A stretch of DNA of 64,000 bases from Hermatobates lingyangjiaoensis (GCA_026182355.1 JAPFBL010000314.1:241001-305000), one strand, 5' to 3'. Counted from the first letter of the stretch, positions 48,526 to 60,000 are shown. Notes: a model not told the origin generated them from the sequence alone. Numbers and translations are program-made.

Positions 48526-48830
48526 AAAAGAGCTTCTTTATATTAAAACTAATAACGCGTTTCGAACAATTAGATTTCTTCTTCAGGTTTACATCTAAAA
48601 AAAAAACACATATACTCGTATATGAGCTTTAATAACATAAAAATGAATTACTTGAAAATTGAATACAATTAATTGAATAGTACTATTCACTATTCAATTT
48701 ATTGTATTAAATTTTCATGTAATTCATTCTTATGATATTAGGGCTCATAGGTATGTATGTTTTTTTTTAGATGTAAACTTGAAGTTAGTGTTCGAAACGC
48801 GTTATTAGTTTTAATGTAATGATCTTCTGA
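48526..48830. mobile_element. Family E foldback
   Basis: Arms 48545-48690 and 48700-48815. Motifs: 48552-48590 (minus) with CUGAAGA, extra A, stem II ending GUUC, GAAA, CGCG stem III, UU; and 48776-48811 (plus) with CUUGAAG (core broken), GUUC, GAAA, CGCG, UU. Its GAAACGCGTT part is shared with family D but the arm sequence differs. Confidence 0.65.
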
Positions 48831-49359
48831 GCTGTACGTAATTTTTTGAAATTCTCCAACTTAATGTTTATAACTCTTTCCCCTCTAGTATATTCTTCGA
48901 CCCCTTTAGCTCTCTCATCCGTCCCTCAGGGTGCATAGACCCCTTTGGTGACCCCTGATCTATGGCTTTATTTTTGTGCAACTCACTTTTATTTCTTATT
49001 TTATTACTTATACTAGCATTGATAATATTTGCACAGCTTACATAGATGGACGTGTCTTAAGCCTATCTGTACACGACGGAGTATTACATAAACTGCATCT
49101 CTTCAATGGAAGGAAGGGCCTGACATCGTGACCCGGCCCCTGTTGCGTCATCAGCTCACATGTCGATGTTGAGTCATAGATAGTCAATACTGCAAAACTT
49201 ATGGGAATATAATAGTGTCAACAATTACTTAATAGTGCATCCATCAACTTTTATTCTTATACATACCTTTTCTTTTAACAAATACTAATTCTTCTCTTTA
49301 TTTGCCATTTAATAGACAAATTAAACTAATACGTTTTTCTTAACTTACCTTATGATCTT
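48831..49359. other. Unassigned DNA
   Basis: No recognised gene. tgacccctgatctatgg near 48941 recalls hAT-type ends but has no partner. Confidence 0.35.
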
Positions 49360-50270
49360 AGATTCGTCTGTCATCTAAGATTATTCGATTCATGAGATTT
49401 ATATAAGATATTTTGTTCATCAGAGTTATGATTCATTGATACATCAGATTTATATAAGATTTTTCGATTCACTAGTCCTATCTAAGATTTCTTGAACAAT
49501 TAGGTCAAAAAGTTCAGTTTCAAAGATTATTCGGTATATCAGAATCACCTAAGATCTTCAGTTTCTGAGTCATTTAAGTTCCTTTGATTACAGAGTTACC
49601 AAGGTTCTTTAATTCGTCAAACGACAAAAGATTCTTCTATTTGCCAGAATTAACTAATATATACTCGTACATCAATTCCTCAAAAAATGAAACATTATTC
49701 TATTCGTCGGAGTTGCCGAAGTTATTTGATTTGCCAGAATTGTCTAAAGTCCTTTGATTCGATCGAATGTACCTAGACTCGTACATTCATTAGTCATCTA
49801 AGATTCATCAGAATTTCTTAACACTTTATACTCGTCAGAGCCTAAAGATCATTCAATTTTCATGGTTATCTAAGATTGATCGATACATTCACCTTACCTA
49901 AGACTTTTTTAACAGTTTGAGCCACATAAGAATATTTGATTCCACCAAAGATTATTTATTCGTCAGGATTACATAAGATTCATTTATCAATGTTATGTAA
50001 CATTATTTTATTCTTGTAAGTTATCTAAGATCCTTTAACTTGTCAGAACGCCTAAGTTTCTTTATTCGGAAGAATTCTTCTATTCGGTAGGCTTACCTAA
50101 GATTTCATGAACCGTCTGAGTCACCCAATACTTTTTGATAAATCAAAGTTATTCTTTATTCGTCAGAGTTTCGTAAGATTCATTCATTCGTCAGAGTTAT
50201 TTAACGCTCTTTATTCCTTAGATTTAAGTAAGATTCATTGATTCATTCCAATCACCTATGATTCGTAATC
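49360..50270 (+). repeat. Highly decayed minisatellite of about 28-30 bp
   Basis: Variants of gattcgtcagagttatctaa followed by gattcttt recur more than 25 times with insertions and substitutions. No unit is exact, so the array is old. No coding sequence. Confidence 0.75.
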
Positions 50271-51224
50271 CATAGTTTCTCCGACCCCATATCTAGCCAA
50301 TAAAATGAGAAAGTGAATTAAATGCCTGTTCTAGCAGCAAGAACATAACGATTCTAAGATATATAACATTATTGTAATCTAGCCTAGTTACAAACTTGTA
50401 ATAAATCTCACAGCAGTAATGGAAAGAATGAGAAACTCCTTTCTGTGAATCAAGAAATTTGTTTAAATAATCGCTTCTATTAATTACATTAAACAATTGA
50501 ATAAACCCTATTACCTTCTTTATATTATGTTGGAGTCGGAAGGACGCTCTCCATATTTAAACTCAATATTGGGAATTGCAGGAACTGTTGCCTAAATCTG
50601 TGATGCTGAGGTTTTGCAGCACATTATTACTATATATGTTACCTTTCAGTTATTTTAAGTCTTCCTAAATTAATTGTTTTTTTCATTTTCCCTGTCATTA
50701 GAAATCACCCACAAATCTTATTTTTATTAAAAACTTGATCTTCTGAAAGGTAACTAATGCATTAAGTCATATAAAATAATTTAATAACCGCCATATTATC
50801 AAAATGATAGATATATAAAAGCATATAATAATAATGTTAAATGAAATCTTGACACCATCATTTAGACAACAGTTGATAGGTGTATACTTGTCTTAACAAA
50901 TATTTAAATCTGTTTTCCATGATAATGGACAATGCCCGAAACCGATCCAACGACAGCAATGAAGTAAAAATATTTACTTCATTTTAGTGTAGGTTATACT
51001 AACCTCTGTGTCCCTGCCAATACACACGTGTGGTTATCTTTCTGTACAGACACCACTAATAGAAAAGCGTTTGTGAATATCATCATTATCTGCACTCTTA
51101 TCTTTCTAAGATAAACCCATAGTATATTTTAGAGTTTTGGTGTAGTTTTCTGATGTAGTCCACTATAATATAAGGTAGTACTCTCAAATTACAAAAATTG
51201 TAAATTTCTAAAAAAAATTTGTCC
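50271..51224. other. Unassigned DNA
   Basis: No recognised gene or element; short AT palindromes only. Confidence 0.4.
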
Positions 51225-51545
51225 TAATATGCTAAGAATTTTCTCGAGATATGACGTGTGATGATGACTTACGAATGTGCCGACATACGATTATTTCGAT
51301 ACACAATATTAATATGCGAAGATTTCCTCGAGATATGACGTATGATGATGACTTACGAACGTGCCGATATACGATTATTTCGATACACAGTGTAAATTTC
51401 GAAGAAAAATTTGTCTTAATATGAGAAGATTTCTTCGAGATATGACTTACGAACTGCTGACATACGATTTATTTTGATACCTAATGTAAATTTTTAACAA
51501 AAATTTGTCTTAATATGCGAAGATTTGCTCGAGACATAACTCGAG
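51225..51545 (+). repeat. Tandem repeat of 85-107 bp, about 3.5 copies
   Basis: Units contain gcgaagatttcctcgagata, tgacttacgaacgtgccg, catacgattatttcgatac and aaatttgtcttaatat, starting near 51232, 51314, 51421 and 51516. A related segment (gtctcgacatacgactattt) recurs alone near 52068-52100. Possibly amplified transposon end sequence. Confidence 0.7.
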
Positions 51546-52639
51546 TGAAATGTAACGAGTGGAAGTGAGTGAAGCAAAGAAAAAGAAAACCTAAAGTCAG
51601 TGAAAGTGAAGAAGGTCAAGGGGAAAATTAGAAAAGAAGAAAAAAAAGCAAAAAAAAAACAAAATTAAATAATAAAAAAATTCTCTCTCTCTGTACAAGC
51701 ATAGTAAGATAGGTTTCGTTTTACGTTAAATGAAGCATAAAAATTAAAGCAAGAAAATAAATATGCTGGTTACTGTAAATTATAGTGTAATTTACAGTAC
51801 GCTCCACGTCCCATCGTATCCTCTCACTCACTCACTCCTCACCTCTACACACTCTGTCTCCTCCAATCTTTATCCGCCGGTCTCTAAGGCAAGGTGATGT
51901 TCTATGCTTTATTTCTTATAAATGTATTTATAATTTATCTGTTTCAAATCTATCTAATTAGATTTCTATTTGTTGTATGTATCCCACATTTTTGCAGTAT
52001 TTATCGTAGGTTTTTGGGCTGTGGAACAGATTAATCGATTTATAATGTATTCTTATGGGAAAAATAGTCTCGACATACGACTATTTCGATATATGGAGTT
52101 TCCAAAACGAATTAAATTTGTAAGTCGTAAAAATATCAATGAATATGTTTTACATTTTTGTTTTAAATTAAAATGTAATTCTACTTTATAAGTTTTTATA
52201 TAAGTAAAATAGTATTAAAAAATTTGGAATGACTTAACTTTAGTGAACGTAAGATAATATCAAACTCATTCGCAATCAATTTTTAGAACTATATTGCTAT
52301 CTATAGTTTTCTAGTTATAAGGAAAACCTTATCATTGTTATCACTTTTCAAAAAATTAGAGAAGCAGTGATAACAAATCAGTGAGATAGGAAACAATAAT
52401 TGAAATACATTTGATATCAAACCATTAAAAAGAACGAAAGGTTAATGAATTCCTTTCATTCATTATCAATTAGGCGCGGTAAACTTTTTACAGTGAATTT
52501 TATTTTCAATTTGTTTTCGTAGTCATTTGAGATGGTTTATAAAAAAGCGTAAGAAATTTGCTTCTAATTTGTTTTATATTATAATGTCTACAGATTTTAT
52601 AATGATGGGAAGAATTACAAAGTCCCCACACACAAAGGA
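51546..52639. other. A-rich tract and AT-rich DNA
   Basis: A-rich at 51570-51670. The 73-codon frame at 51970-52191 overlaps the lone repeat segment near 52068. No gene recognised. Confidence 0.4.
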
Positions 52640-52880
52640 TTTTATCAGACGTCGACGAGTTTCAAACACCTAGTGCTTACCATTAGGTTGCATCTGCCTC
52701 AGTAAGGTTATATGGAGTATTCAGGAGTCAAATCTGGACATGTGGAGTGTCCTATGACTCCTTAAACCTTACAAACGCAAATATAACCTGACGAAGAACA
52801 TTAAGTGTTCGAAACGTATCGACATCAGATAAAATCTTATGTGTGGAGACCTCCCCTTATTCTGATCATGGGTAAATACT
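52640..52880. mobile_element. Diverged family D foldback
   Basis: Left arm remnant aaagtccccacacacaaagg; right arm cttatgtgtggagacctccc. The plus-strand motif at 52788-52822 keeps CUGACGA, extra A, stem II GAACA/UGUUC, GAAA and CG. Stem III/cleavage could be CG then UA, or CGUA then UC. Confidence 0.6.
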
Positions 52881-53159
52881 ACACAATAAATGATTGCATA
52901 ACTCGTGAGTATATAAATATTAAATTAAACCAATAAAATCCGACAACTAGAGGAGAGTAATTGTTTTTTTAGCAATGTTTAGTTTTTGTAATTATTCAAT
53001 ATGCTTGAACTTATTATCATGCAATGCTGATGTCAAATTAATACAAATACGAATTGTTAACTTTCCAGAATGAACAAACTAACACTCTAACTAGCGTGTC
53101 TTTATGAAGCTGGAATAATGGGTAAAAAGACAAGAGTTTCTTTCCAACCGGGAATGATA

Positions 53160-53305
53160 TATATATATATATATCTTTCACTGAATTAAACGAAAGACGA
53201 TCCAAACTGGGCACAATACGAGTTCAAACTTTGAGAAGAGTAACACACAGAGTAAGGAAACACACTTACAGACTCAAATTTTAGGGTAATCTGTCGGAAA
53301 AGTGG
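53160..53305 (-). mobile_element. Truncated family C arm
   Basis: Starts in a TA tract, runs gacgatccaaactgggcaca to agactcaaattttagggtaa and stops within the motif (tctgtc), where sequence switches abruptly. Only the GAAA half remains. Confidence 0.6.
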
Positions 53306-53384
53306 CTGAAAACAGAAGAGTTTCTTTCCAAACTATTCTATATTCTAATATATTCTAATATATTCTAATGTAGTGCAAACAGTT

Positions 53385-53685
53385 ATTATGTGGTATTTAC
53401 TCATTGTAGGGTAAAAATCTAATGAAATGGTCTCCACATATAAAAATTTAATGATATAAACAACGCGTTTTGAACACGTAGTGTTCTTCCTCAGGCATTA
53501 ACTAAGGATGAGTGCCTCTGAATAAGACTATTCTTATTCAGATTCTGAATAAGTCTTATTCAGAGGCACTCATCCTTAATTAATGCCTGAGGAAGAACAC
53601 TACGAGTTCGAAACGCGTTGTTTATATCATTAAATTTTTATATGTGGAGACCATTTCATTAGATTTTTACCCTACAATATACATA
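53385..53685. mobile_element. Family D foldback beside the mariner
   Basis: Arms about 53395-53520 and 53545-53680. Motifs: 53461-53496 (minus, AAAA in place of GAAA) and 53585-53620 (plus, CUGAGGA, extra A, GAAC/GUUC, GAAA, CGCG, UU). The mariner element starts directly after its right end. Confidence 0.75.
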
Positions 53686-53849
53686 TACGAGGGTCGTCCA
53701 GAAAATAAGTTCCGTTTTGGTCTGTAGGGCGGTAGGAGTGGTATTTGCCAAATCCGGCAACACCGCTCGAATGAGGAGAGGTGGGGGAATAGAATGAGAG
53801 GTGGGGGACCTCAGTCGGTCAATTACCAACGTCAGGGCAGGTAGTTGAA

Positions 53850-54062
53850 ATGGAGCCCTCCATGTCACGTCCCGCCACCTCGATCCCCGTTCCCTCTCGA
53901 GTTGTTTTGCGCGGAGTGATTCAATTTCTTTATGCACAGGGTTTCAAATCAGTTCAAATTCACGAACAGCTCATTTCTGTTTATGGAGAAGGTGTAATGA
54001 GTGAATCAATGGTGAGGAGATGGGTACGTGAATTTAAGGCGGGAAGACATTCAGCTCTCTAG
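53850..54062 (+). pseudogene. mariner transposase N-terminus, left arm
   Basis: Starts ATG at 53850 and matches the first 68 residues of the right-arm frame exactly (MEPSMSRPATSIPVPSRVVL onward, through GVMSESMVRRWVREFKAGRH), then reads Ala-Leu-stop at the palindrome junction. It contains only the first helix-turn-helix DNA-binding unit. Confidence 0.85.
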
Positions 54063-54465
54063 GGACCCACCGGGCGGAAACTTTCCGAAAGTCAAGTTTT
54101 TCCGAGGCGATCTCATGGATGAGGGATCGTGAGATGTCTGGGAAACTCAGGTGGAGTTCATCCAGGGTTGAACGACGATCTTTGCGAATTGCATTGTCGA
54201 TTTCTGCGACAATTTCGTCCGTCACAACTGAGGGTCTGCCTCTCCCACTTTCATCCTCAAGTGAATGTCTTCCCGCCTTAAATTCACGTACCCATCTCCT
54301 CACCATTGATTCACTCATTACACCTTCTCCATAAACAGAAATGAGCTGTTCGTGAATTTGAACTGATTTGAAACCCTGTGCATAAAGAAATTGAATCACT
54401 CCGCGCAAAACAACTCGAGAGGGAACGGGGATCGAGGTGGCGGGACGTGACATGGAGGGCTCCAT
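54034..54465 (-). pseudogene. mariner transposase N-terminal DNA-binding half, right arm
   Basis: 143 codons from an ATG at 54465. Residues 1-68 equal the left-arm frame. Then come GRGRPSVV (about 75-82, the GRP(S)-type linker of mariner), a second helix-turn-helix (about residues 95-120) and ARWVPR (about 130-135), which precedes the catalytic domain. Beyond WVPR the frame runs into the junction with the other arm (ELNVFPP is antisense of the left arm). The catalytic DD34D domain is missing, so at most a DNA-binding peptide could be made. The frame is intact over the DNA-binding part, suggesting a recent origin. Confidence 0.85.
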
Positions 54466-54639
54466 TTCAACTACCTGCCCTGACGTTGGTAATTGACCGA
54501 CTGAGGTCCCCCACCCCTCATTCTATTCCCCCACCTCTCCTCTTTCGAGCGGTGTTGCCGGATTTGGCAAAAACCACTCCTACCGCCCTACAGACCAAAA
54601 CGGAACTTATTTTCTGGACGACCCTCGTATATTGTTATA

Positions 54640-54700
54640 TTTTGGGAGCAGACCTTCATTTAGACATGTTCTATTAAAAAGTATGCCAGAGAATGTAGCT
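54640..54700 (+). repeat. Fragment of a dispersed foldback (family J)
   Basis: gggagcagaccttcattt and aaaaagtatgcc match, on the opposite strand, the element end at 60600-60660. It suggests the mariner inserted next to, or into, an older element of that family. Confidence 0.5.
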
Positions 54701-55634
54701 TAGAGGGAGGATATAAAGTGTTGATATGTGCTCATTTTCATATATTAGGACTTCAAGCAAATATCACAAACGGATTTATTAGTCTAGCACTTGAAAATAC
54801 ACGGGAATCTGGAAATACATTTGTTTATGATCATTAAGCATTACTTATAGTAAAGTGAATAAGTACAAGTAGGGGGAACATGATTCTTTGCATCGATAGT
54901 TTTGTATTACGCTTAGATATACATAATGATTACACTAAGTCCCTAGCATTAGCATATCCAGTTAAGGATATTAGCATATCTAGTTTAGCAACAGGTAGCA
55001 GTTGGCATTTAGTTTGACGAATCTGTTTGAGCTATCCAGCTCACGCTTGGTTTTTATATTTCTTCAAATAAAAAGAAATTACAATTTTTGTAATGAGTTA
55101 TATAAGCAAAAATAACTTAATAGTTTTAAATATACGTTACGTGTTTTGGTTCCAGTAAAGTTCTTTTGATTCATTGTTTTATGAGATACATCTATGGGTA
55201 TTATGTCATGTCATTCTTGCTTCACTACATGATGATGGAATACGGGGAAAGCTTTTAAGCTGAAAGTACGGAGAAAGCTGTAACTTCATACTTCGGTTCC
55301 GTTTCAAGTTTCATAGGGTAAAGCCTAGTTGCCTGTGCTCCGATGTAACAAAATAAGTCGTGGTTAATACATTCAAAATAGCGACTGCACTACACTCCAA
55401 ATGAAGACAAACATTATCTTTTTTATACTGTAGCAATATTATCGATAGTAATATCATATTATTAATATCTATGGCATATATATATGGTATATTACTGTGG
55501 TATTATTATATTAATATGTATAAAATACGAATACATTCAAGGTATTCTTTTCTTGATCACAATCACTACGAGTAATAAATACTTTTCTTCTTCTCGGAAT
55601 TTGGTCAGGGTTAATTATTTGAAATCACCTTTTT
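54701..55634. other. Spacer with a direct-repeat segment
   Basis: 55150-55285 is a diverged copy of 57297-57425 (gattcattg, atcatgatga-type, tacggggaaa, aagtacggagaaag). A weaker relative is near 58545-58600. No gene recognised. Confidence 0.45.
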
Positions 55635-55910
55635 GCCAACGATTCGTCTTTATTTTAAGACATCCTCAGGGCTAGAACCCAAAACAATGGATATTTATCT
55701 TATCTACATCACAATCATCTTAAAAATTCAAAAATCGTAGTTACTTAAATCTAGCTTCTTGAAAAGCTAGCTACCTAGCTAGTCCAAAAGCTAAAACTCA
55801 GGGCTTCGGGGTTAGAAGCTAAACTTGAGTAACTACGATTTTTGAATTTTTAAGATGATTGTGATATAGATAAGATAAATATCCATTGTTTTGGGTTCTA
55901 GCGCTTAGAT
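55635..55910. mobile_element. Foldback with hammerhead-like motif in one arm
   Basis: Arms 55672-55758 and 55830-55905 (ctagaacccaaaacaatgga and complement). The minus-strand motif at 55635-55673 has stem I GCC/GGC, intact CUGAGGA, extra U, stem II GUCUU/AGAC, GAAU in place of GAAA, CG stem III and UU. Related in layout to family I at 60225-60545. Confidence 0.65.
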
Positions 55911-56495
55911 TATGATTAGAATGTGAGGTATTTCTATAAATTAGTTTTAACAATCGTTTTAGAGTGAAATTGTATATTTGTAAAACGGAGTTAAAAGATG
56001 AAAACTTCTCTTCATTTGTACTTTATAATCGGCAGGGAAATGGTAAACCAAATTATACAGTACATATTTTTAAAGTTCAAAGATGGGTTTCTTGAGCATT
56101 TTAGTCTAAATAAATTACACTCCTGTTTATACGCCCAAGTATATTTAAAGTTCTTTGAACTTTAAAAATGAGTGGTCGACTCAAATTAAAATATCAATAT
56201 ATTAAAAATATCAATAGTACATTTTTTGCCATGTATTTGTCAAATTGATTAAATTTTAAATTGCTTAATTGAAATTTGTACATTTGTATTTTAAAAACGC
56301 TTACTTGTATTTAAATATTATTAATATTTAAATATTAGACCGGGTTTTTATTTCGAATTACTGCTAATTGCGAAAAATTCTCATTTCATCATTTTAGGGT
56401 TTTGGGTGGGATTTTACAATGAAGAGTGTCTGAAAAGTTAATAGAATTGACTTTCTAGTAGAAAATAACCTTCAAGAATGTATCCTGTTAATAAG
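55911..56495. other. AT-rich DNA
   Basis: No recognised gene or element. Confidence 0.4.
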
Positions 56496-56832
56496 GTTGT
56501 GGAGGAGGCCAGGTTAGCTCAGTGGTTAATACTCGTCTCTGGGCTGGTAGTCCGGAGTTCAATACTCACCTGGCCCTCGATTTATTCACGCGGGGGGTGA
56601 ATAAATCTCAGTACGTCGTCCTTCGAAGAGGATGTTCAGCCGTCGGTCCAGAGCCTGCACGATGTCACATACTCGTTAAAGATCCCTACTTGAAATGCAC
56701 TTGGGTAAGGCAAAATATAGGACTCCCAATGTAGAATTTGTAGAATCACCGATCTAACAAAAAAACCGGTAAATGGCTGACGTTATCACGCACTAGAGGA
56801 TCGGTTAAAACAACAACAAAAATAGTTGTGGA
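56496..56832 (+). repeat. SINE with 8-bp target duplication
   Basis: Complete copy: tRNA-like head with box A (TTAGCTCAGTGGTTAA) and an altered box B (AGTTCAATACTC), body, 3' hairpin region and a short A-rich tail. GTTGTGGA occurs just before the head (56496-56503) and after the tail (56825-56832). Confidence 0.88.
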
Positions 56833-57430
56833 AACACTAAATGTGCTTTCATAGATGTTAAAGATTTTGAAGTTCTTCCGACAAAGATTTTGAAGCCGTC
56901 TAAGCTTTCTACAATGCTGCACAAGCACAATTTGGGGGTCCCTAAATGTTTCAGAAATGATTTTTAAATAAAAATTTAGAATAACTAATGTACGTTAACC
57001 TCTAATAGATGCTTTGTTTAATATTACTGTAAAACGTTACATTAAAAACATAGCAATATTCAAGAATGGAGTTAGTGGAATCAAGTATTGTTAATCAACA
57101 ATCGAATAATAAAAAAAATGGATAGATAAAACTATGCTATAGCAGGTCGATGATACCCAGTTTATTCAATACACTTCGGGATGATTGAAGCAATTACGAA
57201 ACCGGTCCAGTGAATAAGGAGTTTACGAGTTAACATCGTACATTCTTCTTTCATTCATAAAATAGAGCTTTAACAAGGTTACATTCATTATTTGATATTT
57301 ATGAGTTTTTCTGATTCATTGTGTATATGGTCCATACGTCGAGATTACATCATTTTATTGTTGCTTCATTTCATGATGATCAAATACAGGGAAATATTTT
57401 AATCCAAAAGTAAGGGGAAAGTATTTTTAC
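56833..57430. other. Spacer with a direct-repeat segment
   Basis: 57297-57425 is the second copy of the segment at 55150-55285. Otherwise nothing recognised. Confidence 0.45.
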
Positions 57431-57677
57431 CTTTGAAACATTTCAGAGCCAGAAAACATTCCAAGCGTACAGACAAATTGACTGTTGGAGACTATTGTTT
57501 GACTGAATCTAAACACAGTTGAACCGAAATTAGAAATTATATTAGCTATTGTACAGAACACTGTATTACCCATCCAAGCCGTAGGCGTTACCACGGGTAA
57601 ATAGTGTTTCACTGTATCTTGAAACCATAACTGTAGACTTTTCATCAGGAAGATGTAAAACCTTGCACATGCTTTAC
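57431..57677 (-). pseudogene. Exon-like open segment with splice-site-like edges (unknown)
   Basis: On the minus strand a frame of about 80 codons is open between a pyrimidine-rich ttttcttctag (acceptor-like, ending 57678) and AAAG followed by GTAAAA (donor-like, after 57431). Its product (for example AWMGNTVFCTIANIISNFG) is not a family I recognise. A diverged inverted copy at 58846-58990 contains frame disruptions, so the segment could be an old exon with a pseudogene copy or part of an unknown repeat. I rate a true host exon as possible but unlikely. Confidence 0.25.
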
Positions 57678-57699
57678 CTAGAAGAAAATACATAGTTGT

Positions 57700-57765
57700 T
57701 GTTCCCGAACTTGTACGATTTCATGTACTGCTTAAAGAACCTTACTCTAACAAACATTAGTGAAG
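57700..57765 (+). repeat. SINE body fragment
   Basis: tcccgaacttgtacgatttc and tactgcttaaagaac match the SINE body, diverged. No head or tail. Confidence 0.55.
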
Positions 57766-58845
57766 TAAAATTTAATGCTTTAGAGAAAAAAATGATCCTT
57801 TAATATGGTTCACACATAAGTGAAACTGGTGCCAAATAACAAATGAGCCAAACTTGTCAATTCTGAACCATTAAAAGTGGGTTACTATGAATGAAGTTAT
57901 TGATATGAAACAAAAACTTGTTAAGTATCAAATTAAAGGGTTCAAATGAAAATTCATTTTTACTGTTGGGCGACAATGTTTAACAGGTATGAAAAAATGT
58001 CATCAAAAGGTTTATGTACATCATATATGATATGGATCATATATTGATTAGTAATGAATATCAAATAAACATGTGTATGCAGCGATGTATATATAGACGT
58101 GTGTACAAAGCATGCAGCTCTCTTCAATGTGATATCACGAGTTGTGCAAACATGGGGCTTTTTTGAATAATTCATGGTTTCCTTCGTAGTTCTCGAAAGA
58201 ATGATCCCCCTACACTCGTCTTTCATGGGTCTTGCTGGAAACGCAATAATTTTGTTTACAAATAGTAATAGAGGTTATAGTGGTAAAGAGAATATGCTAA
58301 TAAGGTACAAGCCAAGTTCAATGCGCTCAAAAGTAGGTCGTAACATTACAATAAGAAATGCCACAAAAACAGCATGCAAATTAGTCTGACTACATAAACT
58401 TGAATAGCGGCATTAGTGCGTCGTCATTTCTTGTGGCTGAGTTCTTTATCTCATGGTTAACCACAAATGTATGACTCTAACATGTCCTTTAACTCACCTA
58501 GTTTAGACTCTGAAAAATATACTTCTCCTACTTTCAGACCGATATAAATGAAAAACGTTATAAGCTGAAACGCTATAAGCAGAAAGCATGGAGTAATGAC
58601 AGCGTGGCTTATCTCAGCGTGGTAATGACAAATGGTTGAAATTACGCGATAGACACGTCACATGAAAAAAGCAACGTAAATATATGCACATACTATGATA
58701 AAATATATCGAAGGAACAATGAAATTAATCACTGTATAAAATACCAACAAATTTATTTGTATTTTTCGATGAAACTCACTTTAGCTAATAATGTTGAATA
58801 CACTGGTTCTCATTAGTTAATCCATGTTAGTATTTGGGTGCACCT
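57766..58845. other. Unassigned DNA
   Basis: No recognised gene; overlapping frames on both strands at 57960-58390 show no known domain. Confidence 0.4.
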
Positions 58846-58990
58846 ACTGCTTGGATGGGTGACAGAGCGTTCTGTAGAATAGGTAATTTAATTTCTGATT
58901 TTGATTGAACCGTGTTTTAGAATCATTCAAATAGTCGGTACCAACTGTAGATTTGTCAGCACGCTTGGAATGTCTTCTCCTAATTGTAAT
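58846..58990 (+). repeat. Inverted diverged copy of the 57431-57677 segment
   Basis: gcttggatgggtgacagagc, tttaatttctgattttg and cacgcttggaatgtctt align with the minus-strand reading of the other segment. A stop and a one-base shift break the frame. Confidence 0.6.
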
Positions 58991-59444
58991 TGATTTGATT
59001 TGTTCTATGCCCTGCTTTTTAAAATATTCGTTTTCGTAAGTATAATGCATATCAAAATACAAAAAGAACTCATACAATAGCATAACAGTGAAATTTATGT
59101 TTCACTATTTCAACTATCTTTGTAGTTGACACTCAGATAAGAAGTGATAGTTTCTCGTGTGCACAATAAAGAGATATAGTGCTTTCTGTATGAGGTGAAG
59201 TAGTTGTGATACTTGTTCTATTAGTCACTCGCAATGTTAATAGTTACCTAGTAGACAATCTACTTCCTGTATCCCACCGGCTGTATTTATCATTTGAAAT
59301 GTGCCCAGTTTCAAGACTTCTGTGTAGGTTTATGCAACTACTTACTAGGTCAAGCCTTTGTATAAAGAATCCATTGGTTACTACGATAATGAGGGCCATC
59401 CCTAGGAAGGTGCGGGGTCCAGTCCAACTGTATAGAATACAGGA

Positions 59445-59445
<1 letters not shown>
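58991..59445. other. Unassigned DNA
   Basis: No gene recognised; it ends in a TA tract at about 59447-59477. Confidence 0.4.
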
Positions 59446-59478
<33 letters not shown>

Positions 59479-59511
59479 CAGATTCAATAATATATCGACC
59501 GTTTGATAAAA

Positions 59512-59807
59512 TAGGTGTGTTCTCTAATCGGGGTTCGGTCAATTTTCCAGGATAAAAAATCAAACTCTCGTTGCCATATCTAAAGGCAGTTGAATCGTTG
59601 CCATATACTATCTAATTAGTAAACCCATATCTGTTATATATACATTTGGGTTTATATAAGAAGAAATATGGGTTTTTATGAGGATATAAGAAGAGTATAT
59701 GGAGAAGATGCCTATGAAAAAAGGTTTTAAATAAAACCGAAACGTTGGCAACGAGAGTTTGATTTTTTATCCTGGAAAATTGACCGAACCCCGATTAGAG
59801 AACACAC

Positions 59808-59810
<3 letters not shown>
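59512..59810. mobile_element. Foldback family M with hammerhead-like right arm
   Basis: Perfect 64-bp arms (59512-59575 and 59747-59810; aggtgtgttctctaatcggg and complement). The plus-strand motif at 59710-59749 has stem I GCC/GGC, a degenerate core, stem II GGUUUU/AAAACC, GAAA, CG stem III and UU. TA tracts flank the element on both sides. Confidence 0.7.
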
Positions 59811-59837
<27 letters not shown>

Positions 59838-59843
<6 letters not shown>

Positions 59844-60000
59844 ATGATCAAACCACAATAAGAAATGGGAAAACAAGACAGTTGGGCTTTTGACTCTGAC
59901 GAAGACCGCTTGTTACGGTTGAAAGATTTAGTCTTGTTTTCCCATTTCTTATTGTAGTTTGATCATTGATTGTTATTTCACGTGTTTATGTGAAATCTTT
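59838..60000. mobile_element. Family A foldback with truncated left arm
   Basis: The left arm stops after gggaaaacaagac and passes directly into agttgggcttttgactc. The right arm holds a motif at 59892-59933 with a one-base deletion after GAUU. TA tracts flank both ends. Confidence 0.7.

Larger units (their letters stand above)
53688..54627. mobile_element. Palindromic mariner element with two 5' ends
   Basis: A 940-bp element flanked by TA (53686-53687 and 54628-54629), with outer ends cgagggtcgtccagaaaata and its complement. The left 368 bp (53688-54055) and right 368 bp (about 54259-54627) are near-identical inverted copies of the same mariner 5' end. Each includes the transposase start, and about 200 bp unique to the right copy form the loop. 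A normal mariner has one 5' and one 3' end. Here no catalytic DDD region is present, so this is a snap-back derivative mobilisable only in trans. Confidence 0.85.

Noticed and set aside
48941..48958. Right-hand end of the hAT relic at 47482
   Set aside because: tgacccctgatctatgg resembles a hAT end in style but is not the complement of the left end.
53659..54677. Antisense frames at 53659-53937 and 54378-54677 that look like a duplicated protein
   Set aside because: They are the antisense of the two mariner arms; their similarity is a consequence of the palindrome.
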